The notes beneath the pieces are model-generated. The model was given only the letters and a program-made list of their open reading frames with translations, was not told the DNA's origin and did not search any database. The position numbers and the translations under genes were made by a program. DNA of 64,000 nt, taken from positions 2,728,001-2,792,000 of the forward strand of contig NC_134284.1 in the NCBI RefSeq assembly GCF_949628215.1. The letters are read 5' to 3'. Source of the stretch: Phalacrocorax aristotelis. Lineage: Eukaryota > Chordata > Aves > Suliformes > Phalacrocoracidae. This document shows positions 13,575 to 24,243 of this stretch, piece after piece. Every line of letters begins with the position of its first letter. Positions within the stretch are counted from its first letter, which is position 1.

Positions 13575-14318
13575 GCTAACTTGGGTCACAACAACCCCAT
13601 GAACGCTACCAGCTTGGGGAAGAGTGGCTGGAGAGCTGCCTGGTGGAAAACGACCTGGGGGTGCTGGTTGACAGCCTGCTGAACACGAGCCAGCAGTGTG
13701 CTCAGGCGGCCAAGGAGGCCAACAGCATCCTGGCTTGTGTCAGGAATGGTGTGGCCAGCAGGAGCAGGGAGGTGATCGTGCCCCTGTGCTCGGCACTGGT
13801 GAGGCCCCACCTCGAGTACTGTGGGCAGGTTTGGGCCCCTCACTGCAAGGAGGACATTGAGGTGCTGGAGCGTGTCCAGAGAAGGGCAACGAAGCTGGTG
13901 AAGGGTGTAGAGAGCGGGTCTTATGAGGAGCGGCTGAGGGAGCTGGGGTTGTTTGTTTAGCCAGGAGGAGGCTGAGGGGAGACCTTATCGCTCTCTGCAA
14001 CTACCTCAAAGGAGGGGAGTGAGGGGAATGTCAGTCTCTTCTCCCAAGTAACAAGTGATAGGACAAGAGGAAATGGCCTCAGGTTGTGCCAGGGGAGGTT
14101 TAGATTGAGTGTTAGGAAAAATATCTTCACCGAAACGGTTAACAAGCATTAGAACTGGCTGCCCAGAGAAATGGTGGAGTCACCATCCCTGGAGGTATTT
14201 AGAAGAGGCGTAGATACGGTGCTTAGGCACATGGTTTAATGGTAGACTTGGCAGTGTTTATGGTTCGACTCAATGATCTTAAACGTCTTTCCCAACCGAA
14301 ATGATTCTATGATTCATA
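13575..14318 (+). mobile_element. CR1 LINE, 5'-truncated, about 740 bp, with intact 3' end
   Basis: This carries the end of the CR1 reverse-transcriptase ORF: frame 13643-13960 gives [20 protein letters not shown] followed by a region ending [20 protein letters not shown]. The CR1 3' UTR follows, ending CCCAACCGAAATGATTCTATGATT at 14295-14318. The peptide stays open for about 105 codons and then stops at TAG, which suggests moderate age. It ends about 100 bp before the AVEN CpG island. The element is dead because it is truncated. It is better preserved than the other CR1 pieces in this window. Confidence 0.95.
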
Positions 14319-14711
14319 TGGCTTCAGCTAAGAGTTTCATTTTTGAAACAGTAAACGCATTTTTGTTTGAAATGGACGTGCAAAGCTACTTGTTTTTCAC
14401 TCCCTGCTTGTTGAGCTTTGCAGACGGCACACGGGCACCCGGTGCCGCGGCGCCCGCCGGGCACTGGCCCGAGGAGGAGCAGCGCAGCCCAGGCCCACGG
14501 CCCAGCTCCGCCCCGGCCGCAGGAGCTGCCCGGCGCGGCCCCGCGCGAGCGGCCGGCGCTGCAGGCAGGGGGAGCTGCTGAGGGCGCGGGCGCCGCCCGC
14601 CGCCGCCGCCATTTCCCTCTCGTCCCCCGCCGGCTGCCTCTTTCCAGGAGGAGGCGGGGAGCAGCGCGGCACAGGCCGGTGGCGGCGCGGGAGGCAGGGC
14701 GCAGCCCCGCC

Positions 14712-14963
14712 ATGCAGCCTGAGCGGGGCGGCAGCCGGCCCCGCAGGGAAGGCGGCCGGCACGGCCGGCGGCGGCCCGGCGGTGCGGAGAAGGTGGCCGA
14801 GGCAGTGACCGACGGAAGCAGCGGGAACGGCCACGGGCACCGAGGAGGCGGGGGCCGGGGAAGAGGCGGCGCTCACGGGAACCGAGGAGGCGGGGGCCGG
14901 GGCAGGCGGGAGCCCCGAGGTGGCGGGGTAGCACCGCCGCCCGCCGCTCACCAGCGCCGGCGG
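14712..14963 (+). CDS. AVEN: AVEN exon 1 (apoptosis and caspase activation inhibitor), N-terminal RG-rich region
   Basis: The first coding exon runs from the ATG at 14712 (context CCCGCCATGC) to a consensus donor, CGGCGG|GTAAGC, at 14964. It is exactly 84 codons, so it ends in phase 0. The peptide starts MQPERGGSRPRREGG and continues with RGG/RG boxes (RGGGGRGRGG, then RGGGGRGRREPRGG). AVEN is known as an adaptor that binds Bcl-xL and Apaf-1, acts in ATM signalling, and through its RGG box binds G-quadruplex RNA. The start MQ-ERG and the RG-rich composition match mammalian AVEN, whose first exon is also poorly conserved outside this composition. Identity is secured by exon 2 downstream, which joins in the right phase. 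A 42 bp tandem duplication lies at 14834-14902. Confidence 0.88.
14834..14902 (+). repeat. 42 bp tandem duplication in AVEN exon 1 encoding RG boxes
   Basis: The run ACCGAGGAGGCGGGGGCCGG occurs twice in a 42 bp register (units beginning at 14834 and 14876). It encodes two RGGGGRGR boxes 14 residues apart. The duplication keeps the frame. The coding strand is also G-run rich and could form a G-quadruplex. Confidence 0.8.
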
Positions 14964-17900
14964 GTAAGCGGGAGGAGAGCCGTCCTCTGCAGTAGCCGGG
15001 CGGGGCGGGACCGCGGGGCGGCCGCTGGGGTGGGGGCGCATCCCTTCCCTCTCCTCCTCTGCTCCTCCCCTTCCCGAGGTGGAGCCAGGCTGGCGGCAGC
15101 ACCCCGGGGCCGGTCGCTGGTGTTCGAGAAGGCGGGGAAGGGGCGTGGGGTGGTGGGCCGCGGGCCTGGGGGGCGGCGGGGCTGCCAGCCCAACCTCCCG
15201 GTCACAGCTCGGCACCTGCAGCCGCCCTCCGCCCCTCGCTTCCTCCCCTAAAGCAGCACCAGCCAGCGCCTGCCTGCTCTAGTGGAAACACAGACAGGGA
15301 TTTCCTGGCCGAAATACGGTCATAATGTTGTGGTGAAAAATACAAGTCTCGTTTGAAAAGTGCATCCGAAAAATACAGCTCTGTTCGCGAATAGAGATGA
15401 AGAACTGCCGAATTTTTTTTGGCACAATTGATTAGAAGCTGAAGTGAGCATGCGTCTTGCCCAGCCGGTGGTGCTAGCACTGAGGGCATGGTAACATAGC
15501 TCATCGTACAGAATTGATATCTGTGATTCACTGGAACACGTATATGTCATTAATGCAAGTTGATGGTTGTGCTTTGACCAATTACAAAGTGTTTTAGCAG
15601 ATTAAAAGCACCGACATGCCTCACTTTACAACTACACCTTCAGTTTCCTGGGGAGATGTTAAAATGCTTCCTACGATCCATAACAGTATGAGATCAACAC
15701 TGTGCCTTTAAAAACAGTTTCCATTTTATAAATGCTTTGACAGGACTACATTCAGATTGTCTTGTTTCTGTTAGCATTGTTGCAGCATAGAAATCGTGGT
15801 TGTCCCTGGATTGGCAAAAAGATTACAATGATGACCTAATCCTGATTGGTGTTGGCAGCACTGGGAGTCCTAATGTAGATGGACCAGCTGCTACCCCATT
15901 TCCAGCATCACATTGATTAGATTCACTTTGACTTTTACAATGGCATGGCTTCACTCAGACCCAGCCAGTGTTTTATACATATTAGAACTCTCACGGTTGC
16001 TGGTGGATTTAAAAAATGTAAAATATTAATCCCTCTTGTATTTAGATAGATTTTAGCACTTGTGTTTTGGGAGATAAAAGGTGTATCTGGCTCGTACTGT
16101 TACCTAGAGCGCTGGTTGGTGATTTTGCTTGTAAGCAATATAAATTGCTGAGTTCATACTAGTGTGTGCAGACAGGTTTGGAGTCTGGATATGAAACAAT
16201 AGTGCTCCCTCATAAACCACAGAGGCATAGGGGTGAAATTCAGCACCTGTAATAGGTGAGGAAACTTCTGTCCTGGACTGATTTTTTTCAAGTCATTCAA
16301 CCATTTCTTACGAAGTTGAAATATGTTTGTATCTGTGTTCTCTGTGGTACTGTTGACCTAACAGGACCCACTTCATAAGTTAAAAGGATCACTCAGGAAG
16401 GGAATCATGTTACATATATGTGTTTTTGTCTGGGTTGTTATTTGAAGTATTTCAGGAAGCAGTTGTAAGCTGTCCCAAAAGACAATTTTTTTAATACGCT
16501 TTGCCTGATCACTGTGTTATTGACTTTGATATGCTCTTCATCTTAGTCTAGCACAGTGACTTTATTTTCAGCTAAGGCTAATACAGGTTGGGTCTTTAAA
16601 AGTGAAGCAATAGCTAAGATTTTCCCAAAACTTTCCTGAAGAGTGTTTAAGCGTAATGCTCTTCCTGCGCTGGAGGCTTTTGATACTAAGTACGGTATGG
16701 TGTCTTAGCACACCTGCCACAAATCTTGTGTTTAGCGGGGTGGAAGGAACTGGCTTCCAGCAATCCAGGCATAGCATCAACAGCTGTGCCAGCCTGCAGC
16801 TGCTGCTGTCTAGCCTTACCTCTGAGCAAATCTCATAATTTACCACTTTTGAAACAGGGAAGACCTCCTTCTTTCTCTTCTTTCTTTTATCTGTGTGGTC
16901 AGGCAAGCTTCTTTTTACTGTCTTTGATGTGTGTAGACCATGTTTTCTGAACAGATTCAGTTCTTACTTGGCAGGAGATTACCCACTTTTATTCCCAGTT
17001 CCTTAGTGTTCTGTCTGTTCAGCAATGGGACTTGTTTTACACAAGTGCACCAGCTCAGAGAGAGGTGCGTGTCCCCGAGCAAGTGGTTTGTGTGAGAGGA
17101 GACCCTGCTGTCTTTCAGTAACGGGTCAGTTCTTATTAAGTGGTGAGGTGTAAATTGCAAACCTAGAGAGCCAGGTAATAATATGGGGAATGTGAGTGGT
17201 CTTATCACTTTCCATACTGTGTACAGAGAAGTTTATTCTTTATTGTGTCTTAAATTATGGAAAGCTTCATGACAGAATCTACATCAAATTTTATTAAAGT
17301 AACTGGATTTGGATCTGTTGAACCTGCTATGAACAAAGTAGTAAAAGGCAAGTAAAATTATAGGTGAATGGATTCAGCAAAGTGTAATAAGAGTGTTAAT
17401 AAAGCCAAGGTTCATTAAAACCTCTTGGAAATACCTAACAGTTTTTACAGTGGAATAGAAATTGGCATTACATTGCATAATATTTTGGCAGCAATATTTC
17501 TTAGCCCATTGTGTTCATTTAAAAAACCACTATTCATCTTCAAATGTTGTATTTTGGATGTTTTAACGTAATGGTTCCTAAGCTTGTGTTTGAAGCTAGA
17601 GGAGGAAGTTACTTCTGCCCTGTACAACAGGTAGAAGAAAGTGTAGTGGTGGCACATTCCGTTCTCGGTTTTGTGTGGACCAGTGAAGGCTGGACACCAC
17701 TTTCTATGTTTTGCACTACTGTGAGTGTACTGTAGTTCCTTTGTTTTTAGTAATGGGTGATGAGCTGTGCTACTTGCAAAGCCTGTCAAGACCCAGTACT
17801 TGCTGAGTCAGTTCTCCCCTGCTTTGCTGGGTGCTAATGTAGAAGGAGGTCAGGGTGCTACTTCTTTGTAAATAATTGACTTAGTCATACCTTGCATGGT

Positions 17901-19399
17901 AGATCCAGCTGTGGATCAGAGTCTTAAAGATGAAAGCTTTCACGATTTCTGTCAGCTCTTGGGAGAGCTCTCTGAGGAACTCCCCAGCTCAGCTCTTGAA
18001 GTAAGATGCTGCCTCTCTCAAAGATGGAATTGGTTTAGAAACCATGATGAAAAGTGTTCTTATTCCTTGTGAAGAGGAAAAAGGGTCCTGCACTTGTTAA
18101 GTCTTTTTGTAACTAGTGTGCGTGTTGATTTAACCGGCGCGATTACTGAAGATTTTGTGTCCTCCCTTCAAAAATTAATCCGAGTCTAATTGTGACCAGC
18201 TGGTTTACCAAATAGCAGATTTCTTTTGTAGATCTGTCATCCTGAATAATTTTATGTTGTTTCTGTCTGCTTTAACTCATCTATTCTGTGTAAAATAAAT
18301 AGAACACATTTGCAGTTATTAATCTTTAGTATAATAACATGGAATTATAATGCTTAAAGTAAAAGGTCTGATTGACATTGGCCCAATATTATCTCATGCT
18401 TTTTATTCTAACGCCTTTAACTTGCTTGGAATTTATATTTTATGTACCAACAGAATTTTTAAATTGCTCTTTCTATGAAATACAATCTATTAAAGCAAAA
18501 ACAACGTTCTGAATCTGTAGACATGATAACGGGTTTTATTTTGATGGTCCTTGATGATATTCTTTTGTGAGTGGTTTAAGGAAACTTTCTTTTGTCCTTT
18601 ATCTTTATTACATTTGCAATTTACAAAGTGTTCTTTTACCTTTCTTTTCAGTGATACACTGAGTGTGCATGTGATACATGCTGTAACTTCAGTGAAGTTG
18701 GAATTGGCAGGTCTGTTTCAATGTTCCTTTTCTGGCTTTGGGCATTGGTTGCAGTAAATATTTTATTGTTAAAGAACCGGAGGTTAACAGACCGATTTTT
18801 AGTGCAGTCTTCTGATTAGTTTCAAACTGAAATCACATTTATTCAGTGTTTATTATATCTTAATTCTTGTGGTCCATGCCTATGTGGAACTGATCTTAAC
18901 AGAACATCTAATGCTGTCAGCATCAGATAAATTTTCCCTGATTAGTATGAGCCAAATCTTTAGCTTAAGCAACTGCAAAAAACAATCTGTTTGCAGGCAT
19001 GGTAACAAAAGCTTTGACTTTTCAAATGCAGATATATTTGATTTCCTTAGAACAATGTAACAGTGTGTACAAATAGCAGATGCATGAGTTTCTGGATATT
19101 GAACACAGTAAGTCTTCTGTTGCCTTAGGTTAATGTTCGCAAAAGCAACTAGGAGAAAACAGATTAATGTACATCAATTTGTGAGCGGCACTTAATTACT
19201 AATGAGGTGCAAAGAGCTTACTTAGGAGTTTCTCTACTGTGATGAGGTGTGAAGAGGCACTGACTGATTGTGAATGAAGTGCGGATTATTTCGTTTTGAC
19301 TCTATTGATTTAGTTCAAGCCTCTTGAAAAGTGTTTGAACAAGTGGTTGGAAACTTCTTTAGGGTTGGTTCAGTGTCAAACTGGTGTTTGATAAATGGG
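14964..19399 (+). other. AVEN intron 1, 5' part, no other gene seen
   Basis: The CpG island tails off by about 15260 and the rest is AT-rich intronic sequence. No open frame of interest and no recognised repeat were seen. In human the 5' non-coding exons of CHRM5 lie antisense within AVEN. Equivalent minus-strand exons could be in this stretch, but none could be identified from sequence alone. Confidence 0.6.
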
Positions 19400-20060
19400 G
19401 TTCTGGAAGGTTTCATCCTGTATCAGCTCACGCTCAGTGTTTCTATTAATAATTCTGATGAAGGAGTAAAATAGAGAGTGTTAAAATTTGCAGACAGCGC
19501 TAAAGTGGAAGGGTAGGCAGGAGGATGAAGCGTGTAACACAGCCTCAACAAATGGGAGAAACAGCCTGCAGTAAGGTGTTAATCAAGGTCGAATATAACA
19601 CAACTACATTTACGTGGGAAAAAAACTGCAGAGGTGTATGACTGGTTAAGCTGTAATTCTACAGAAGAGAACTGACAGCTTAATGGATGAGCAAATATCA
19701 GTTAGCGGTGCAATCACACTAAAGAGCTGGTTCTGCTTCTGCAAGAGTTGGGGAAAGTTCAGAGGGAAGGAACGGAGAGAGATGTCAAGTCTGGAAGACA
19801 GGACCTGAGCGCAAAGGTTGAAGAACCTGGTTCTCTCCTTTTTTCTTTTGTCTGGCGAAGAGGACGCTTTGTGGAAGCCTGGATAGCAGTGTTCCACTAG
19901 GTAGAACGGTTGCTGCAAACAGTTCAATTTTAGGCAAGATGAGAAGAAAAACATTATTAAAAAGGAGGAGGTTTAATCTGGGCATTGAGAATAAAAACTG
20001 TGACTGAAAGGGTAGATAGATTGTGTAATGCATTATTGTGTAGGAAGTACATGGTGATCA
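19400..20060 (+). mobile_element. Old, heavily diverged CR1 LINE fragment
   Basis: Degraded matches to the CR1 ORF2 3' region are visible in order: a TTTCATCCTGTATCAG-like start, CTGATGAAGGAGTAAAATAG, and AAATTTGCAGACAGCGCTAAA. A stretch at about 19890-20030 is weakly like the CR1 3' UTR. The frame is destroyed. It is clearly older than the CR1 copies at 13575 and 22690. The right-hand boundary is uncertain. Confidence 0.5.
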
Positions 20061-22689
20061 GTACAGAAAAGAGGTTTTAAGAGTACGGTGAAGGTTACTG
20101 AGCCTCCTCAGTAGTGCTGCTGTGGAACTATTTGTCACAGCCCCATGTGATTTCTTTTATTTTTTTAAGGCTGTCTTTTCAATGGTAAAAGATAAACACT
20201 TCTTGTCCGGCCAAAGTTGATTTATTCTTTTCAGTTTCTAGATAATAGAGCAACCTGCTTTGCACAGAGCTGGAGACCGCAACATTTCATAATAATCCTT
20301 GATTGTTTAGCGTCGAATGGTTTAGTGATATTTGTTGTTATTCCTTCATCATATTTTACCAACCTCCCTGCTGATTTAACCTGAGACACTTGTACTGAAA
20401 GCATCCCATTACACAGGTGAACATGCAGCATCATCGCTGCATAACAGCTTCATGTCTGACTTTTTGGGGTTTTTTTTTGGTAACTTCATTGGAAAGAGCT
20501 CGGGTTTTTTTATAGTTTGGATGGCTGTGCATTTCTGTCCTCACCTACTTAAATGTTTTTCTTCCTCTTTTTTCCCCTAAAGTCTCTGGGGTAATAATTT
20601 GGTAACTTTCAAACAAAAACTGCCCTAAAAATTTGCTAGGTTAAGCAAATAACTATCAGCTCCATATTTTGTTAATTGTATGAGACACAACTCTCAATTC
20701 TTACCTTATTTAGATTTAATTATCCCATAAAATGAGTGGATTTTATTCAGAGAAAATCTAAAATGGTAATACCTTGAAATATTGGAGAAGCTCTCCAAAG
20801 AACTTCCCATCATATTTAACTACGCATTTTAGAATTTAGGGAAGAACTAAAATTACGGCTTTAATAATCCATTCATCCATCCAAAAGACACTTTGGCGAC
20901 GAAACCATGCTGGGAGAGACCAGTAGGTGAGGCAGCCCACCCGCCCTGCTGCATGGCACAGCCCCGCTTCCTCGGGCAGAGACAGGGCCTCAAATACAGG
21001 ATGAAGAGTAAGGATTTGCGGGCAGGGTGGGCTGGGAATGTTTTTCTCATCTCAGGGTGATGTTTTCTGAACATACAGTAGAAAGTATGAAAATCACACG
21101 TACATGTGAATTATTAGGACTTGATGCAACTCTGAAGGAAAGTTACTCATAGGAAGGGAACATTTAGTAATTCTGAGCTAAAAATCTGCTTGTGCTACTG
21201 GGATGGGTAGTTGCTCCCAGAGAACATCATACAGGGTTTTGTATGGGTACATCAAGTGAGAGATAGTAGGTATTTATGCTGAAGAACAAAAAAATTTGTA
21301 CAAGTGATGACATTTGATTAAAAAATTATTCTATACAGTACTGCTGCTGTTTTCCTCACAAAAGTAACTGGGTAGTTTCAGGAGCCCTGTTATGGGTTTT
21401 CAGCCAGTCTAAAGGTGCTGCACAGTCTTTTGTAGCTATCAGAAGGTTTCACAGTATTTTGAAGAAGCAAAAAATTGCTGATTATTGATTCAGTGGTGAT
21501 TTAGAGCCTTATAGCATGTACAGAGGAATATTTCTTACATATTTTCGTAATCAAAGGAACTCAAGCCTGTGTGATTCGGTGTTCTGTGGTAAGGCATAGA
21601 GGGGTCTATTTCCTACTGTTCTCTTTCATGTATGCGATTCCTCTGTATTTTTATGGCCATGTGGTTTTAATTTTTTTTTTTTTTAAAATAAGGCTTTAAC
21701 TCTTTTGCAGGTAGACTTAATAATACATCGTGCTGGTAAAACCCATAAATATGCTGGAGTGTGTGAGAACCTTGCCTCAAGGTTTCTATTCCTGCTTTAC
21801 TTTTCCCAGAGGATAACTGTACAGTTACAGGCTGTACAGACTTTCTCTTTAACCCTGGAGTAGTCGGGATCTCTGTCATGTAGAGAACAGAGTGATGATT
21901 CTGGGCCACAGCTCTTCCCAGGCTACTGCTCTGTCACTGGCATGTTGTGAGGCCTTGAGCTATTTCTGATTGCCCGGCAAACTAAGGGTTTGTTTTTTGT
22001 TGTTTGTGTGGTGTTTGTTTTTTTCTCCTTTCTATATTCTGTTTGAGGCTGTATTACGCAGGTTGTGCTGCTTTGCTGACTTCACTGGCTTAGTATGTGG
22101 GAACATTTGTAACAGTAGGTGGCATGCCTGTGGAAGCAACAGAAGCTCAGGTGATCCTATACTCCTTATTTCTTTTCCTTTTACTTAACCATAATTGTTA
22201 GCCAGGGTGTTAAAAGGTCCTTGTCTCAGAGTGAAATTTATTTGTAGAGGTAAAATTCAAAAATTAATTATGCTAATGAGAAAAGTTAGTTCCTTCAATA
22301 TTTTTGGCATGGATCTTTGCACTTAGTTTGAGCTACTGTCAAGGATGTTTTTTTTGGTCCAAATTTGCATTGCAAGATACACTCAAATTTAATACGAGTG
22401 ACTCAAAGTGGTTTTCCTCCTGTTAGAACCACAGCTGAAGTTGTCCACCAGTTGTCTAGACAGCTGAGCACTCCCTAGAGCTCACCACTACAAAATGGAT
22501 GCAAAGTTCTCCTGCAGTCAGTGTTCTGTATGCACCTAGGGCTGGCAACCAGTACAAACTGTTGTGGGTAAAGATGTGATGTGCACATAAAATCCTGGGA
22601 TCAGTGCGTCCCAAGAAGTACAGCCCAGCCTTCCTTTACCTTGTTGGTAATTTGGATGTGTTTGTACTTCCAGCAAGTTCTAAATGATT
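20061..22689 (+). other. AVEN intron 1, unique-looking sequence
   Basis: This is AT-rich non-coding DNA with T-rich patches at about 20465-20480 and 21667-21685. No exon, RNA gene or recognised transposon was seen. Confidence 0.5.
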
Positions 22690-23222
22690 CTTAGAGCTTC
22701 TTTGCCCTAGTGAGGGCACATTTGGAGTACTGTGTCCAGTTTTGGGCCCCCCAGTTTAAGAAGGACGTGGAACTGCTTGAGCAAGTCCAGCGGAGAGCTA
22801 CCAAGATGATCAGGGGACTGGAGTATCTCCCTTATGAGGAGAGGCTGAGAGACTTGGGTTTGTTCAGCCTGGAGAAGACTGAGGGGGCATCTTACCAATA
22901 CCTATAAATATCTAAAGGGTGGGTGTGAATAGGATGGGACTGGACTTTTTTCAGAGGTGCCCAATGACAGGCCAAGGGACAATGGGCACAAGTTGGAACA
23001 TAGAAGTTCTACCTCAATATGAGAATAAAACCTCTCCTGTGCGGGTGCCAGAGCAGGGGCACAGGCTGCCCAGGGAGGCTGTGGGGTCCCTTCCCTGGAG
23101 ACATTCACACCCCGCCTGGACGCATTCCCATGCCCCCTGCTCTGGGTGTGCCTGCTCAAGCAGGGGGTGGGACAAGATGATCTCCAGAGGTCCCTTCCAA
23201 CTCCTACCATTCTGTGATTCAC
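22690..23222 (+). mobile_element. CR1 LINE, 5'-truncated, about 530 bp
   Basis: It begins inside the end of the reverse-transcriptase ORF (frame 22710-22907 has [20 protein letters not shown] and [20 protein letters not shown]). It continues through the CR1 3' UTR to GGTCCCTTCCAACTCC and CCATTCTGTGATTC at 23209-23222. The sense orientation is the same as AVEN. It lies about 450 bp upstream of the provirus. Confidence 0.93.
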
Positions 23223-23670
23223 AGCAGTGTTAACTGCAGGATCAGAGCATCATTGTGCAGTAGCTCTTACTTTTTAGAATTATACTCTAGACCAATGGCA
23301 AAATAAAATGACATTTTAACATCTTGGTTTTTTAATTGTGGAATTAGTATTGAGGACTTTGGACAATGATTCTTCTCTACTTTGTCTCATGTTGTATATA
23401 TTGGGTTTAGGGAGGCACGTTCTTAAAGGGTATTTGGAAGAATATCTTTCAGAGGATTTCTCCCCTACCCCCCTCTAAAAAAAAAATTGAGATGAATGAG
23501 GAAGGGGTGTCTGAGGTTTGAGTGGTGATCTCTAAAATGTCTGTGTTAAGTTGCGTTCAGATTTGATATACAGATAAAAAGGGGTTTTCTGAGGGAATGC
23601 CAAGATAGTTATTTGAAAACATCAAAGGTACTATACCACCCTGGTGTAGTTACAAAACAATTTTGTAAAG
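23223..23670 (+). other. AVEN intron 1 between a CR1 copy and the provirus
   Basis: About 450 bp of AT-rich intronic DNA with no gene or recognised repeat. It is the left flank of the proviral insertion site. Confidence 0.6.
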
Positions 23671-23675
23671 ATAAT
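23671..23675. repeat. Target-site duplication, left copy (ATAAT)
   Basis: The five bases ATAAT directly precede the LTR TG. The same five follow the CA of the right LTR at 30206-30210. A 5 bp duplication is typical of ERVL/class III and some class I elements. Confidence 0.85.
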
Positions 23676-24178
23676 TGTGCTGGTTTTGGCTGAGAAGGGG
23701 TTAATTCTCCTCACTGTGGGGGTCAGCTACCTTTCCAGCTTCCCGCGCTCTGCCGCGTGGCGTGGCAGGGGGGGCTGGGAGGGGCAGGGCCATGGTGGGG
23801 GCGGCTGACCCCGACTGGCCAATGGCAGGTTCATTCCATACCATGTGACACCATGACCAGTATATTGAGGGGGGGCAGTGGCAGCGCGCGGGCGGCGCGG
23901 CGTCGGGTCGGCGGGCGGCGAGCGGCTGCGGCGCGTGCGGTTTGTTCCGGCGGTTCGTTCCCCCTCTCCCCTCCCCTCCCTTCCCCCCTCCCCCGGGGCT
24001 TTGCGCCTCTCATTGTTCTCCTTCACATTGCATTTCTACTGTTGTTTCTTTTAATTTTCATTATTAAACTGTTCTTATCCCAACCCACGAGCGTTACCCT
24101 TCTGATTCTCTCCCCCATCTACCGGTGGGGGAGTGAGCGAGCGACTGTGTGGGGCTGAGCTGCCGCTAAACCACGACA
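23676..24178 (+). repeat. 5' long terminal repeat, 503 bp
   Basis: It begins TGTGCTGG and ends CCACGACA. Candidate promoter parts are CCAAT at 23819-23823 and a TATA-like TATATT at 23861-23866. A CpG-rich GC segment (23880-24000) follows and probably includes the start of R. A polyadenylation-type ATTAAA is at 24063-24068. By eye it is identical to the 3' LTR (offset 6027 throughout). Apparent frames on both strands inside it are compositional. Confidence 0.95.
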
Positions 24179-24185
24179 GTCTTTT

Positions 24186-24203
24186 TGGCGCCCAACGTGG
24201 GGC
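24186..24203 (+). other. Primer-binding site, lysine tRNA type
   Basis: The 18 bases TGGCGCCCAACGTGGGGC complement the 3' end of tRNA-Lys (the Lys1,2 type used by several retroviruses). Seven bases, GTCTTTT, separate it from the LTR end at 24178, more than the usual 0-5. The element's L-type affinity and its Lys primer disagree, because mammalian ERVL is named for a leucine primer. Confidence 0.85.
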
Positions 24204-24243
24204 ACGAGGGTTGGAGATAACAACAGCTGCTGGTCACAGCACC

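Larger units (their letters stand above)
14410..15260 (+). promoter_or_regulatory. CpG island covering the AVEN promoter region and exon 1
   Basis: About 850 bp of very GC-rich, CpG-dense sequence starts abruptly in AT-rich DNA. It includes GC-box-like GGGGCGG and CCGCCC motifs (for example near 14720 and 15000). No TATA box is evident, as is usual for housekeeping-type promoters. The AVEN ATG at 14712 lies in the middle, so transcription probably starts at about 14450-14700. Frames of 230-277 codons on both strands here come from the scarcity of AT-rich stop codons and are not genes. Confidence 0.85.

Noticed and set aside
13643-13960. 105-codon protein frame
   Set aside because: This is the end of the CR1 reverse-transcriptase ORF, not a host gene.
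14386-15251. Long open frames (238-277 codons) on both strands in the GC-rich block
   Set aside because: They overlap each other on opposite strands in a CpG island where stop codons are rare. Only the AVEN frame at 14712-14963 has a good start, a splice donor and family resemblance.
23727-24158. Frames of 60-133 codons inside both LTRs
   Set aside because: They occur on both strands at identical places in the two LTRs. The LTR is GC-rich regulatory DNA, so these are compositional.
24133-24243. A longer gag starting inside the 5' LTR
   Set aside because: The upstream extension has no ATG and crosses the primer-binding site. The ATG at 24244 has a good context and begins the hydrophobic domain.
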